DNA of 64,000 bases from Brachynemurus nebulosus (lineage: Eukaryota > Arthropoda > Insecta > Neuroptera > Myrmeleontidae), in NCBI GenBank assembly GCA_035578155.1, contig JAPWDM010000001.1, positions 173,686,395 through 173,750,394 on the forward strand, given 5' to 3'. The notes under the pieces are model-generated. The model was not told the DNA's origin and made no database searches. It saw nothing but the letters and a program-made list of their open reading frames with translations. A program made the position numbers and the translations under genes. This document shows positions 47,235-58,870 of this stretch, one piece after another; the first letter of the stretch is position 1, and every line of letters begins with the position of its first letter.

Positions 47235-47288
47235 AGGGTCCAGCATTAGAGGCCGCCCCGGGCCTCTGAATGAGTTAGTCCGTCACTG
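47235..47288 (-). mobile_element. hAT-type terminus, copy B
   Basis: The minus strand starts CAGTGACGGACTAACTC and runs into ggcccggggcggcc. It is adjacent to the intact TTAA (47231-47234) that is the empty site of the 901-bp element of copy A. Confidence 0.5.
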
Positions 47289-47311
47289 ATCATTGTACCT
47301 CGTACGTTTAA

Positions 47312-48005
47312 GGTAGTAGTCTGGAAACTCGTGCTCTTTTTCATGTCTATTTTTAGGGACATTTTTTTTTTTTGAGAAGGAAAAAATGAAAAGTTTTTAA
47401 TTTTTAATATCTTCATCTTAAGGTAACAAAAAAAATTGTTTTTTGAATAAATTAAATTTTGTTTTTATTATTATCAATACCGCTTAAAGTTGGCACCTTA
47501 AAAAAAAGCACGTGGAAGGTCCTAGAGATAACTGAAATCAAAAATTCTTAATTAGTCTTAATCTATAGATATGCCATTCTCGTCGGAACTAGAATTAATT
47601 GTTTTCACCCCTAACTTTCCATTTTACAACCCTTTTTGTGCGACAAAAAAGTGACTTTTGTTTCGAAGTTCGTCATTTTGTTATTTTTCGATAAAACTAC
47701 ATAATTGTAGTTCCGACCAAAATAACATATCTATAGATTAAGACTAATTAAGAAATTTTGATTTCAGATGTCTCCATGAGTCAAAATCACTCGAGTCATC
47801 CACGTGCTTTTTTTGAGGCGTCAACTTCAAGTAATAATAATAATAATAATAAAACAAAATTTAATTTATTAAAAAAAAATTTTTTTGTTACCTTAAGATG
47901 TAAATAAAAACATTAAAAATTCAAAGCTTTTCATTTGTTCTTTCTAAAAAAAAAATGCCCCTAAAAACAGGGATGAAAAATAGCGCTAGTTACCAGACTA
48001 CTACG
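47312..48005. mobile_element. 694-bp TTAA-flanked foldback element
   Basis: TTAA (47308-47311, 48006-48009) flanks sequence starting GGTAGTAGTCTGG and ending with CCAGACTACTACG. The two halves are inverse copies over roughly 300 bp each, for example tcttaatctatagatat/atatctatagattaaga, around a centre near 47610-47700. An (ATA)n tract is at 47832-47852. Copy A has the empty site with one TTAA (11139-11142). No protein is encoded. Confidence 0.9.
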
Positions 48006-48009
48006 TTAA

Positions 48010-49534
48010 AGATATTTGTAGTTATTCTGTCACAATATAAGTGTGTTACATACAATCTTAGTACCTTAGGTAGTAGGTAGTACAAATACCTTTAAGGTAG
48101 TCGTCCAGGGGACTACCTTAAAGGAATTTATAGTTATTCTGTCACAATATAAGTAAACATGTCAGGCGGAACAGAATAACGAAAATGATCAAGATAATAT
48201 TCTATAAACTTATTAGATTACGTGTTGTAGCTAAGTAAAATGATATTCGAACATAATGTGTAGAATATTTACAAACGTACCCCTTCTATGTATACACATG
48301 ATATGTGAATCCTATTTAATAATGTACCATCGTCTTATGTTTACCGATACGTGCTAATATTACCATATGAAGTAGAAGAAAATTAATTATCAATACATCT
48401 GGAATTAAATTAATTTTAACTTTGAAGTATTATGTCAATACCGATAAGCATATAGCAATTTAAATTTAGTAATAAATTCGTATAAGAGAATTCAAGGAAA
48501 ATCATTCGATTAATTATTTTTTATCTACCATTTTGAAACATAGTCGCAGTAGTGTTTAACAAACGTATTTTTAAGATTTATTACAATATTTCAACACTTA
48601 TAGCATATCGGCATGCATTACGATATATTATATACTGTTTAGTTATTTCGTTAAGGTATCATCACAGTGTTACCGGTCGAAAAATAGTCAATTTTCGCAA
48701 TTTTTTTCGGATGGATAGGATGGGGGAATGGGGATGAATTTTTTTTTACGATTAATACCACTATTTAACAATATAAAAATATTTTATTTATTCATTTTTA
48801 TTTATTTTTTTTATCATTATTATAATTTTTTGAAAAAAGTGTCTTTAAAAAAGGACGGTTATTGGTGCCTACGATTGCGGCCGCAGTTTTCATTTGAAAA
48901 AAGAAATCAAATAGATTATCAATCTGTAGCCCTGTAGGTAACCTGCTATGTACCTATGTAGGTTTTTTTTTTTTTAAATTTGAAAAAATAGCGGCGGTTA
49001 GAATAAAATGTACAAAATTTAGGCTTTTTTTCAACAGTTTTCCGTGTGAAAATATAGGAAGATTTAAAAAAAGCTTCCATAGGTACATGAAGAATGGAAT
49101 GGATACCGTTTTTAAAGAGGAAATTTCGAGACAAATGCGTTTAAAGTTTGTCTTGAAATTGTTTCAAATCATTGTCTTAAAAACAATGTGATACTGTGTG
49201 GTGATAACAATTGATCTTATATATTCACTGGTTACGGAAAGACTGAATGTAAAGTGCGGTATAACGTCCCGCCAAAAGACTACTATCGATCCACAGAATT
49301 TTGTATTTAGATTGAATCAATTGATCCGTGGTAGTAGCGACCGTAATAATTCGAATTTCAATTTGAAATTTTGAGAGAGCATTCATAATTGTGTGTACTT
49401 TAAGATACTTCTGCACTGTGATGGTACCTTAATTAACAATAGAAGCTGATAGAATTATTTTTTAATTAAACTTTTGATTCAGTTCTTTTTTTTTTGTTAT
49501 TTTTTTGAATATAAAAACTTGGTAACAATAACTT
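48010..49534. other. No recognised gene
   Basis: Collinear with 11143-12607. At 48055-48155 copy B has extra sequence with repeats of ctaccttaaag/aaggtagt and a second ttattctgtcacaatataagt block. Confidence 0.5.
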
Positions 49535-49990
49535 TCTAAAAATTATTTTATTAATATATTTTCTTTTTATTATTTTTTTCTCTGTTCTCTGATTTTTTAT
49601 ATTTTCATGTATAATAAATTTTATAACTTTATACATACCTACATACATAATATATGGAATAAGTACTTATATAAAAACAAGAAGTTGAAACAAAGTTATC
49701 GAAAAAAGTTACTCAAGTTTGATTTCATAATATTCATTTTTTAGTAGGTATATGCGACCATAAAAAGTTCTTTGTTTGTTGTTTTCTTTAAATTATTTTT
49801 AAACAAAAGGACAATCAGAATTTTCCTTATACTCAAGTCCAAATCATTAAGGGAAATAGAGCAAAAGTAGTTTTTCTCGGAAACTAGTTGACATAGAATA
49901 ATAGTTTAAGGAGCTTTTTATGTAATTTTTTCTCCTCTTTTTTTCGCAAAAATTTTTGAATCGCAAAAATTTTGGAAATTTTGGCAAAAA
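49535..49990. other. 455-bp segment present only in copy B
   Basis: Copy A joins aataac directly to taattttttacaagaac at about 12603-12608, whereas B has about 455 bp between. No inverted ends or target duplication are apparent, so this may be a deletion in A rather than an insertion in B. Confidence 0.7.
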
Positions 49991-50124
49991 ACTAATTTTT
50001 TACAAGAACAAAAACCATGTTTCTGGCATCCGACGTGTCTGGCTGACGAACTCATCCAAGGGTTTGGGGCTTTCAATGTTTTCAACAAATTTCGTAAGAA
50101 TTGGATACTTCGAATTGGATTGAA

Positions 50125-50192
<68 letters not shown>

Positions 50193-50300
50193 TTTAGTGA
50201 GCAATATTTTCGGTTTCTAGACCTCAAAACAAATTTCTGCCATAGTCCCGGGCTCAAGTCGCGTCACGACAGTGGCTGTAATAGCTGAATTCCGTTCTGG
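49991..50300. repeat. Dispersed repeat with single TA microsatellite
   Basis: Counterpart of 12608-13080. The TA tract here is simple and shorter (about 50127-50187). The block with catagtcccgggctcaag follows at 50219-50292. Confidence 0.7.
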
Positions 50301-51862
50301 AAATTCGCTAAAAGATCTTTTAAAATGAAGTTGCCGTTTTTTTACCGGCCTTTTATTTTTAACACTCATTTGCAAAATCTTGAACTTTAAAATTTATATA
50401 TATTCTACTACGACTCTTATGGACGAGTTAAACTGAGGCTTTTGTTAAATATATTTATTTATTTTTATGCAAACGGTTTCAAAATTTTATTTCGAAAGCT
50501 GTGTAAAACTCAAACCACTGACGGCCCCTAACTTAATGTGTGTCCTCCATACACTTGCCGAATATTTGCGTTTAATATTGATTTTTCGTATAAGTATTCG
50601 ACAAACATAACAAATATTAATGCTAAAATATAAATATAATAACTCATTCACATCAGAATGTTAAGTAGTAAGGAGCAAATAAAATATTTAGGATAGAAAT
50701 AGTATATTACTTATATGTTGAGGACCATAGGTAAGTCTTGTTTTTGTGACCTTGGATGCAGTTTGAGAATTTGAACCTGGAAGACGAGAATTCTTAAGCA
50801 TCCATGGTTATACACAAATAAACTTTCGGACCGTCAAGTTTTTTTTTTTATTAACCAAAAAAATGCCGAATATAAATGGAACAAAAAGTAATAAAAATAA
50901 TGAAGTTTATTAAAAATGTAATTTTAATAAAAACGAATAGTAGGCATCTATCTATATGGGACTATTAAATAATTGACAGTAAGCACTTACTTTTACCTAC
51001 CTGGAAAGGTAAGTAACCTTTTATGACCTGTTATTTTTTTAACCAATAGTAATCAGAATACAGAATTGTGAAGTTTGTTTATGCGTCAAGTTACCAGCTA
51101 TCTTACGATTCAAGTGGTTTGATACCGTGTAACCTACTTATATCTTCTACTTACTACATATATATTCCCTACTTAATGTTACGGTGTAAATGAACAATGG
51201 ACCACCATCAGGTGCTCACGCTACCCTCTCTTGTGACGCGTAGATGGTTTTTATTAATTGTATCGATTAATAATGTACGAGGACTCATATTGAGTTGAAA
51301 AATTATTGAAATTATTTTATTTCATGATTGCTATATTTTATGTTTGTTTCATCATTTATTTTACGGTCTCATTTGCTTTTATTGAAAATTTTCAAATAAA
51401 ATTAATTCAAGTGCGACAAATATAAATAAACGTGTCAAAAGTGTATCGATCATGGTCATGGTAGAGTTCCGTAGCGAGAGTTTTTTACAATTTTCAGATA
51501 TAAACTATGAAAAACTTAAGTACCTATCTATATAATATAATTAGAGTTCACCCTAAAAGGAATTAATTATCAAGGGTTATTCTGCAAATTTTTTGAATTT
51601 TTTGGGTCAATGGTTGGAAAATTACAGGGGAGAGGCATATTGAAAATTAGGTACTTTAAAAGTTAAATATTTTGCAAGTGAGATTTAAAAATGGATGCTC
51701 CCCCACCTTCCACAAAAAAAAAACAAATAGCGCAAAATTAATGAACATTTTCTGGCAATTAAAGGTTTTGAGTTCGTTACACCGAGAAATAATTTAACAT
51801 TCTTAATGGAGGTCTAAGCCGGTATCGACTCAGCTCCCCACCGGTTAAAAATAGAAATATTA
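50301..51862. other. No recognised gene
   Basis: Collinear with 13081-14648. Confidence 0.5.
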
Positions 51863-51870
51863 CATCAATA

Positions 51871-52632
51871 CAGGGGCGTAGCTACCGCCGTATCAGCCAT
51901 ATCAATGATACGGGGCCTTCGGGCTACAGAGGCCCCTAACGTGTGTAAGCAAAAATTAGTAAAATGTTATCCATAATGTCACCTAATCTCGTGCTTCCTG
52001 GGAAAAAGACATATAAAAAAAACTGTCATACGTGTCTATAGAGTTCCCACTCCAGAAATGACAAAAGTCAAAAAAGCAATCTCTTTTTTTCCCGGGTCAA
52101 TTGCTCTGAAAACATGCTTAAAATCTGAAATTCATAAAATTCATTCCATTAAGGACTCATGGAATTATTGCTGATAAAATTCAATAGCCTTGCATCCAGT
52201 TTTCTGGAGGTAATAACAGCATGCTTTCTATTCTTGACCCTTGCAGTTACAACCGCAACAGCTGAAAGAAGTTTTTTAAAATTAAAACTGATAAAAAATT
52301 ACCTAAGGACTTCGATGGGGCAGGAACAGCTATCAGACTTGTCACTATTGTCTATAGAGGCAGAAATTTTAAAAAAACTGAAACCGTCTTCAGTTATAGA
52401 TGATTTAATAATTCAATTTTCCGAAAAAAAGGCAAGAAAAGTGTATATTTAATTTGAATTGTTTGGCTAGCTCAAATTCTAGGAGGAAGCGATAACTTAC
52501 AATCAATAAATACTTATTTTAATTTAATGCAAGCATTTTTGTTTCTTTTGTGAGAAATCTTTACCCTTCATTTGGGCCCCGCAACTAATTTTGATACAGC
52601 CCCCCCCCCCCCCCCCAAGGCACGCTACGCCG
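51871..52632 (+). mobile_element. Non-autonomous hAT transposon, 762 bp, copy B
   Basis: Same insertion as 14657-15413, with the CATCAATA duplication at 51863-51870 and 52633-52640. The C homopolymer near the right end is longer here. Confidence 0.9.
52159..52452 (+). pseudogene. hAT transposase C-terminal fragment, copy B
   Basis: A 97-residue open frame homologous to 14945-15238, with ATAERSF in place of ATVERSF and SSVIDD in place of SSAIDD. Only the dimerisation region is present, without a catalytic core. ATAERSF is the usual hAT form, so this copy is closer to the family at that site. Confidence 0.8.
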
Positions 52633-52849
52633 CATCAATACTTGCGGTAAAATTAATAGGCACTTATGAGCTTTTGAACTGAAATGGTTTATATTTTTTA
52701 GCTCACTGATACTTAGTGGTTAGATTCATACTGTGTAATATTATGGACTAACATTGACATTTGAGTCCATACTCGTATCCTTGCTAAATTTCGTGGAATA
52801 AATTTATCAATCAGAGAGAGAAAATTTCAAAATTTTAACAGCTTCTAAC

Positions 52850-53043
52850 CAGGGCCGTGGAGAAAAATGCCGGGCCCCGGGAATAAATCACATTTTTAAA
52901 AAAATTTCCCCCAGGAAATTTGACGAGCAAAAAAAAATTATTTTTAATTTTTCTTGGGCCCCTTAACGACAACCATGAGCCCCCTCTTCCAGTTCGGGGC
53001 TCGGGGCTGGAACTCCGGCTACCCCACCCTCTCGTCGCGCTTG
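52850..53043. mobile_element. Short hAT-like MITE, copy B
   Basis: Same insertion as 15631-15826, with CTTCTAAC and CTCCTAAC flanks. Confidence 0.6.
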
Positions 53044-53719
53044 CTCCTAACCTCTTATATTAGAGTTTGAAACAGGATTTCTAACGGTAAAATTAATTTA
53101 AATTTTACACTGTTGTAAAATTTTAAATGTTCGCTTATAAATGAAATTTTAACACATTGACGGTCATAATCTACTTTGACGAAACGCTCAACTGGCACAC
53201 TATTCCGACAGCTAATACACTATGTATATGGAATTATTGACGCGGTCCAACGTTGCATCACAATTAGTCAGGTTTCACTGAATGCCGCATGGTGTCCATT
53301 ATCGCCAACATGTTAAAATTAAATTTTATTAAACATTTATCATTCTATCTGATTGAACGAAATATGTAAATGCTAAAAAATTGATTAAAGTAATTATCAG
53401 AACGTGTCAAAAACAGGCAGAGGGATATCATTAGGTACGTTCAGTTTTCATATATAACTACAATAACAGCATAAAATATTAATAATTGGCAATTATACGT
53501 ATGTACAGTCCTCTCGGTTCTATCTCCATATTCCGTTTTTATATGAATAAACATGAAAAATTATAGGAAATTTCACATTTCAATAATTTACTGACTTATC
53601 TTGTTACAACACATGTATGTAGATACACATGTAGGAACACTAAAATTGAATTTTTCTAAAATCATAGTGAAAAGTAAGCTTTTGCGCTCTGTGAGGAGAA
53701 CGTAAAACGTCTAGTTGCC
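53044..53719. other. No recognised gene
   Basis: Collinear with 15835-16530. Confidence 0.5.
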
Positions 53720-53774
53720 GAGCGACAAAGTACTACTTTTCGCTTTAAAGCGGAAAAGTAATACTTTGTCGCTC
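53720..53774. repeat. Hairpin, copy B
   Basis: Counterpart of 16531-16585, with gagcgacaaagta/tactttgtcgctc arms. Confidence 0.8.
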
Positions 53775-54151
53775 GCTCAACGTATATTTAATTACAAATC
53801 GGGTAGGCGTTGTTTATATTTTCTATGGTAACAAATAAATAAAGAGATTCTAAAATTATTATGTTTATCCTAATCAAGTGAAATATTAATTTTATTAAAT
53901 TTCAAAATAACTACAAAATATTAATTAAAAATAATAAATAACTATGATTAATAAATAATAAGGATAAAAAATTTAAAAAAGTTTATAACATACCTATATG
54001 ATGGAAATAGTGACAGTGATTTTTCAAGTACACCTCCAGATATTTTTGAAACTGCAAAATTATAACATTAAAGGAAATATTAACGTCCATTATTATTTTT
54101 TCAAGTATCTCTTAATTAAAAAATACATTTTATAAGATTGTAAAAAAAATT

Positions 54152-54278
54152 TTGTGTGTAATTCGAGCACAAAATGACATTGCCGCTCTCATGAGAATAA
54201 CGCGCGCCGCCTGGCTGCGTCGCGCGTCCACATTCTCAATCGAGCGGCAATGTACAATTTTGCGCTCTTAATACACAA
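54152..54278. mobile_element. 127-bp foldback MITE, copy B
   Basis: Counterpart of 16967-17093. The CG-rich loop differs by a few bases (cgcgcgccgcctgg). Confidence 0.7.
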
Positions 54279-54423
54279 ATAACTATTATCAATAATTTTC
54301 AACGAAAACTTCAACAAAATAATTTTCTCAAGCCTATCGGTTCGTCTTTATATATTCCCCACTTCAATTTCTTAACTGAATGAATTTAAAAAAAAAAAAA
54401 AAATTTTAACGGTAATCGTCATA

Positions 54424-54429
54424 TAGGTA
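54424..54429. other. TA-GG-TA, possible excision footprint
   Basis: This is the site where copy A carries the 3.4-kb element at 17237-20645. Simple absence would leave one TA (catatacctatg). Instead B reads catataggtacctatg, that is two TAs separated by GG, the first two bases of the element. Tc1/mariner excision commonly leaves two to four terminal bases between duplicated TAs. Confidence 0.55.
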
Positions 54430-55149
54430 CCTATGTGATCCTATGCGTGACCGGTCCGTGCAAAATTATCCGAGATTTTAGTGAGTCGTGACTGAAAAAA
54501 GGTTAGGAAATATTACCATAAAACACTATTTGAAAAAAAAAAAAAACCTACACTGGCAAAAAAAGAATTAAGACAATTTTTTAGGTATATGTTAACTGAG
54601 AATAAAATTTCATTGGATAGGCCGAAAGATGTAGAACCTATAAATATGTAACAGACAGATATGATGATACTATGAGTTCTATTCATCATCAAACCCTAAC
54701 TACCCCGTCTTTCCCCACCTTTTCCTACTTATCTAAAAATTGAACTCGATACACTGTCAACTCAAAACCATTAAAACTTCGTTATCGTGTCTCTACTAGT
54801 TGATAGTACTTCTCGTGAAATTTCTAGATGACAAATTTTGATTAGATTAACACAAATTTATTCGAAAGAATAAATACAAACCTTTGGTGTAATGATAAAT
54901 GATAATTTTTGATAACTTTCTAAAAAGTATGAATTTCAAGAGAATAATAACTTTCATCTCGTAGGTAGTTACTTGCAAGTAAAGTTTATATTTTAGGTAC
55001 TATGAAATAATAGACAGCTACGAAATAATTTTATGGTAAACAACATAAATGTGTCCCAACAACAATTTTGTATAAAAAGGTTCTCAATTTAATACTTAAT
55101 ATACAAACATAAAGTTATCACACATTAATTAAAATAATAAAATAATACA
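54430..55149. other. Right end of copy B, no gene seen
   Basis: Collinear with 20648-21359. Confidence 0.55.
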
Positions 55150-55242
55150 TACTCACAAAATGGAAAAAGTCTCCTGTTGACTTTATACCGAATGTTTAAT
55201 AAAAATGTCGAATGTAACTAAAAAAAAAAAAAAAAAAAAAAC

Positions 55243-55325
55243 AAATACTTTACTTTGCAAAATACCACTTTTATTTTTGAAACTGTGAGAATATTGTTTT
55301 GAACCGTTAGTTCATTTTCAAACAG
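55243..55325 (-). repeat. Copy of the palindrome arm beyond the right edge of B
   Basis: Matches 33297-33380 in the same orientation (caaatactttactttgc... to cattttcaaacag) with a few differences, preceded by a poly-A run. It lies 94 bp after the end of the duplication. Confidence 0.85.
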
Positions 55326-55732
55326 AATAAAAATTACATTCGGTACATACCCTATATACTAATTTTATCTACCTATTCTAATGAAGGGGGAGTGGTATGT
55401 GATGTGGAAGTGGAAGGGGTCGGAGTAGTGGGAGAATCCGAAAGATTACATTACAAGTGATAACAGGCGAACAAACACGTGACAAAAGATTGAAACTGAA
55501 TTTGACAAAAAGACAATATTACATCAAAATACAATTTTAAAGGTTTAAATTAATTATAATATTGAAAATAAAGTTGAACTGTAAATATCGGTGTAGTCAT
55601 TTAAAATGTAATCGGTGTTATGTTTAATTATTTCGATTGTTTCCAGGATTGTTAACTTCTGTCCTTTGGTTGCCTCGTGTAACATTTCCCGTTCTGGTGT
55701 GTGTCCGGTGTCAATTAAATATTTGCAAATGT

Positions 55733-55800
55733 TTATTATTTACAAATATGGAATACCATAAAGTAACGCTCAAATCTATTAGTATTATAAAGTGTCAAAT
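55733..55800 (+). repeat. Fragment of the palindrome right arm and following sequence
   Basis: tgtttattatttacaaatatgg and the following cgctcaaatctatta match 33459-33510 and 63-110. It forms an inverted pair with 55243-55325, separated by about 400 bp. Confidence 0.8.
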
Positions 55801-55880
55801 AATTTTCATATTAAATTTAAAAAAAATTCTTATTAGAATTTTCATATACACCGAACCCAAAATATTTCAAGTAGAAAAAT

Positions 55881-56190
55881 GCAGGTAGAGCTGATTTCGA
55901 TAATTTTTGGAGTTTCGTACCTTAAAAAGAAAAACGAAACCCTTATAAGATCACTCTCATGTCCGTCCATTTGTGAGATACAGAGTTTTTCTAGAGAAAA
56001 CTGTATAACGTAGGACTTTGAAATTTGGCATAGTTTTAGGTCTTGATGGTGTGCACATATATCGTCAAACTAGAACAAATTTTTCTTAGAATTCAAATGG
56101 GAGGTCAATTTTTTTAGGTAGAGCTGGCTTCAGTAATTTTTGGAGTTCCGTACCTTAAAAAGAAAAACGAAACCCTTATAAGAACACTTT
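55881..56190. repeat. Two copies of a dispersed ggagttccgtacc-type repeat
   Basis: ggtagagctg followed by aatttttggagtt(t/c)cgtacc, an aaagaaaaacgaaaccc tract and tataagatcac occurs at 55883 and 56116. The phrase resembles a repeat type I recall as widespread in insect genomes. No protein is seen. Confidence 0.65.
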
Positions 56191-56833
56191 CATGTTAGTT
56201 ATTTTAAGTATATTTCACCGCCATATAAGGAGCTTCCACATGAAATATGTCCAGAGGTCACAAAGTGAAAACAATTCACTTTGAAAAACTTCTAAGTGGA
56301 AGAGGAAGGATTGCTATATGGACCAGGCATCGCAGGTTGACGGTAAGTTAAGATTTTCATAATTTTACCGTACTTGAAACTTTAAACGCATTTTTCTCAA
56401 AACTGTGTTTTTCAAAATTTACTCCATCATATCTTGAGAACAGTTTGATCGATTCACTTGAAATTTATAGGATAGACTCAGCACATGTAAATGAATGGAG
56501 TGAACTAGAATCATCAAAATATTCCGAGTATTTCTCTTTTTTTTTCGTAACGAAATATTTGAAAAAAATCATGAAATTTGAAACTAATTTTTTCAGAAGT
56601 CTGCCAAAAGCCCAATCTACTTAATAAATCTCTAACACTGAGTAACTGACAGACAAACAATTCACAACCTAAACCGTTGGATTCAGAAGAATGAAATTTT
56701 GCATAGGGGTTCCGCATGTAACGTAAATGAGCACTAAGAATGGATTTTTGAAAATTCATCCCCTAAGTGGGTTAAATAAGGAATGAAAATTTGTATGGAA
56801 ATTCGTCATTTTTGAAGTTAGAGATATTGTATA
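56191..56833. other. No recognised feature
   Basis: AT-rich with degenerate phrases. A minus-strand frame at 56514-56759 is probably a translation of repeat sequence. Confidence 0.4.
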
Positions 56834-57424
56834 AATAGTTATTTTCGATACATATGCATAAAGAGAGGTATTCTAGTAGGCTTAAATTGGAGCACGAGTC
56901 TAAGAGACTGACGCATACACAACGAGATCAAGTGCGCTGTATACCCCCACGAGTCGTCAGGCGAGTGGGGGTAAGTGCACGAGATCTCGTTTTGTATGCG
57001 TCAGTACCATAGAACACTAGAAGCCAACTAATATAAAAAAAGTGTAATTGGCTTGGAGTCACTTGGAGATGTGTCATAGCTTAAGGCATTAGTCAGTCCG
57101 TGTCCGTCGTCGAACCCGCAGTGCATTATATGTACATTGTTACCATTGTTGGTTGAACACGTTGAACAGCTCTCTCTGGTAATACGTGTATTGCGGTAGT
57201 GTGCGTAAATACGCACACTACTAAAAAACACCAAACTAATGCACTGCAAACAGTGTGTATCTACACAAATAGGGTGGGGAGATTTACGTCATAAGCTCAT
57301 TACAAGTGGAACAGAGACATAGACAATCTAGTTTGACCCCTTGGTCAGTACCTTTAGCGAGTGCCCCAGTTTAAGCCTATTGGATACCTCACTTTATGCA
57401 TACGTATCGAACATAATTATTTAT
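56834..57424. mobile_element. 590-bp inverted-repeat element with nested hairpins
   Basis: Arms of about 60 bp (tacatatgcataaag...aggcttaaattggagcac, and its inverse ending ...atgcatacgtatcga) border the segment. Inside are a 98-bp foldback at 56907-57004, whose arms are actgacgcatac.../...gtatgcgtcagt with tacccccac/gtgggggta near the loop, and a perfect hairpin at 57196-57221. No target duplication was confirmed. Confidence 0.65.
57196..57221. repeat. Perfect 11-bp-stem hairpin
   Basis: gtagtgtgcgt and acgcacactac are separated by aaat. Confidence 0.85.
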
Positions 57425-57775
57425 AACGACGGCTTCTAAAGTTTAATAGAGAGAAAAAAATTAATTATTTTTAAGTAATTTTAGAAAATAGTAGGGTTAA
57501 TTTTATTTTATAATGCTATATGAAAATTTTTTTTTTATTAATTTGTAGAACGTTTTTATTGTTTTTTTTTTATTAATTTGTTGATCGTTTCCATGTTTAA
57601 TTTGAATATGATTATCATTGACAAATGAATATCATTATTTTCTCGCATAGTTTTAGCTACTTGCACGCACAGTTGTACTTTCGCGCACAGTTACTGTCGT
57701 TTGTTTTACTGAACTGTCCTTTACGCCCACTACACAACGCTCGAATATTAAACTTTAGAAGCGGTTGTTATATAA
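57421..57775. mobile_element. 355-bp element with inverted ends
   Basis: ttataacgacggcttctaaa at the left end matches the inverse of the right end (ttatataacaaccgcttcta) for about 28 bp. It directly abuts the preceding inverted-repeat element. The interior is T-rich and non-coding. Confidence 0.6.
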
Positions 57776-58795
57776 AAATATGTTACTATGGCTATTAAAA
57801 TAAATAATACCATATTTAATAAATTTTTAACAATAACTGACATCCTGAAATGTTGCCGATGGTAACTCCATCGGGTGGGTATACGACTAGATTTCAATAT
57901 TTTCAAATGATTCTAGTTCACTTGATGCATTTAGGTTTACAAATTCAAAAACCGTTTTTTTTTTTTTTTCATAGAAGCCAATCAGCCGAAATCGTGGAGG
58001 AAGTGGGCGTCCTTTTTTTTGAGCCGAGTGTCTTTGGAGTGGTACGTTCTGATGAAGATTTTTACTTGAAATTTGTTTTACATACTCTTGAGATAGTAAT
58101 AAATAAACAAGAAAAAATTCAAAGTTCTATCTTTCTATAGGTCGCCAAAAAAATTCCCCAAAAATGTTTAAAAATCAGACCGTCACACGGGGGAACTCCC
58201 TTAAAAAGTTTTCACATAGATGTTGTATTTTCTTTTTGATAAGACAACACTATGTATAAAATTAATATATAGAAATTTGTTAACTAATAATAGACTAACT
58301 GAACGTGAAACAGCAAGCAAAATGGTCATTATTAATTAACTTAATTAAATGTAATTAATATTTGTTGCACGGATACCTGAGTCATTTGAGTCACCTAACT
58401 TTGTGTAGTTGTGTACAGGTACACATTAAATGTGTAAATATTTTCTATGTACTAACGTAGTTTGTTAAAATGAGAGCTTTGTATTCCCTTTCTATAAATT
58501 CATTTGAATTTACGTTTTATGTTTATGTTTACTCCAGGGTTTTCTTTTAAATTAGGTACACACTGATTAAAATATTAATTAAAGTTTGTCTGTGAAATGG
58601 CTTCACTATATTTTACAAGTTATGAAACAAATATTCTGAATCGGTTTTATGAAACGTTTTAGGTTTTGCGAAAAAAGTCTCCGCACCCTTATATAGTTTT
58701 ATCCAATCTGTTTATTCGTTTGAGCGTCGCATTCTAAGGTATTTGACTTCAAAACCTGCTCATTAAGCGAAATGGAAAAGTTGGTAGAATACTAG
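57776..58795. other. No recognised gene
   Basis: A plus-strand frame of 96 codons at 57850-58140 begins with ATG (MLPMVTPSGGYTTRF) and includes SAEIVEEVGVLFFEPSVFG, but it is interrupted in character by a poly-Phe run from a T tract. I cannot assign it and do not call it a gene. Confidence 0.4.
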
Positions 58796-58870
58796 GGACT
58801 TCAAAACAAATTTCTATCATAGTGCCCGGCAAAAGTCTCATGATAAAAGCGGCTGAAATAGTTGAATTCG
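58796..58870. repeat. Diverged relative of the 13007-13079 block
   Basis: acttcaaaacaaatttct, atagtgcccggc and atagttgaattcg align in order with acctcaaaacaaatttct, atagtcccgggc and atagctgaattcc. On the minus strand both read a similar peptide phrase ending PGTM(A/I)EICFEV. Confidence 0.6.

Larger units (their letters stand above)
33402..55149 (+). other. Segmental duplication, copy B
   Basis: Collinear with 1-21359. The main differences are insertions present only here (34206-37036, 40351-41925, 47312-48005, 49535-49990) and absences relative to A (330-545, about 9428-10150, 10162-11062, 17237-20645). All shared older insertions (MITEs at 40083 and 43455, hAT at 51871) sit at matching places. 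Confidence 0.93.

Noticed and set aside
56907..57004. 98-bp foldback considered as a microRNA precursor
   Set aside because: The stem is too perfect and lies inside a larger inverted-repeat element, which is more consistent with a nested MITE.
57850..58140. 96-codon plus-strand ATG frame
   Set aside because: Contains a poly-Phe run from a T homopolymer and has no recognisable domain. Kept only as a note.
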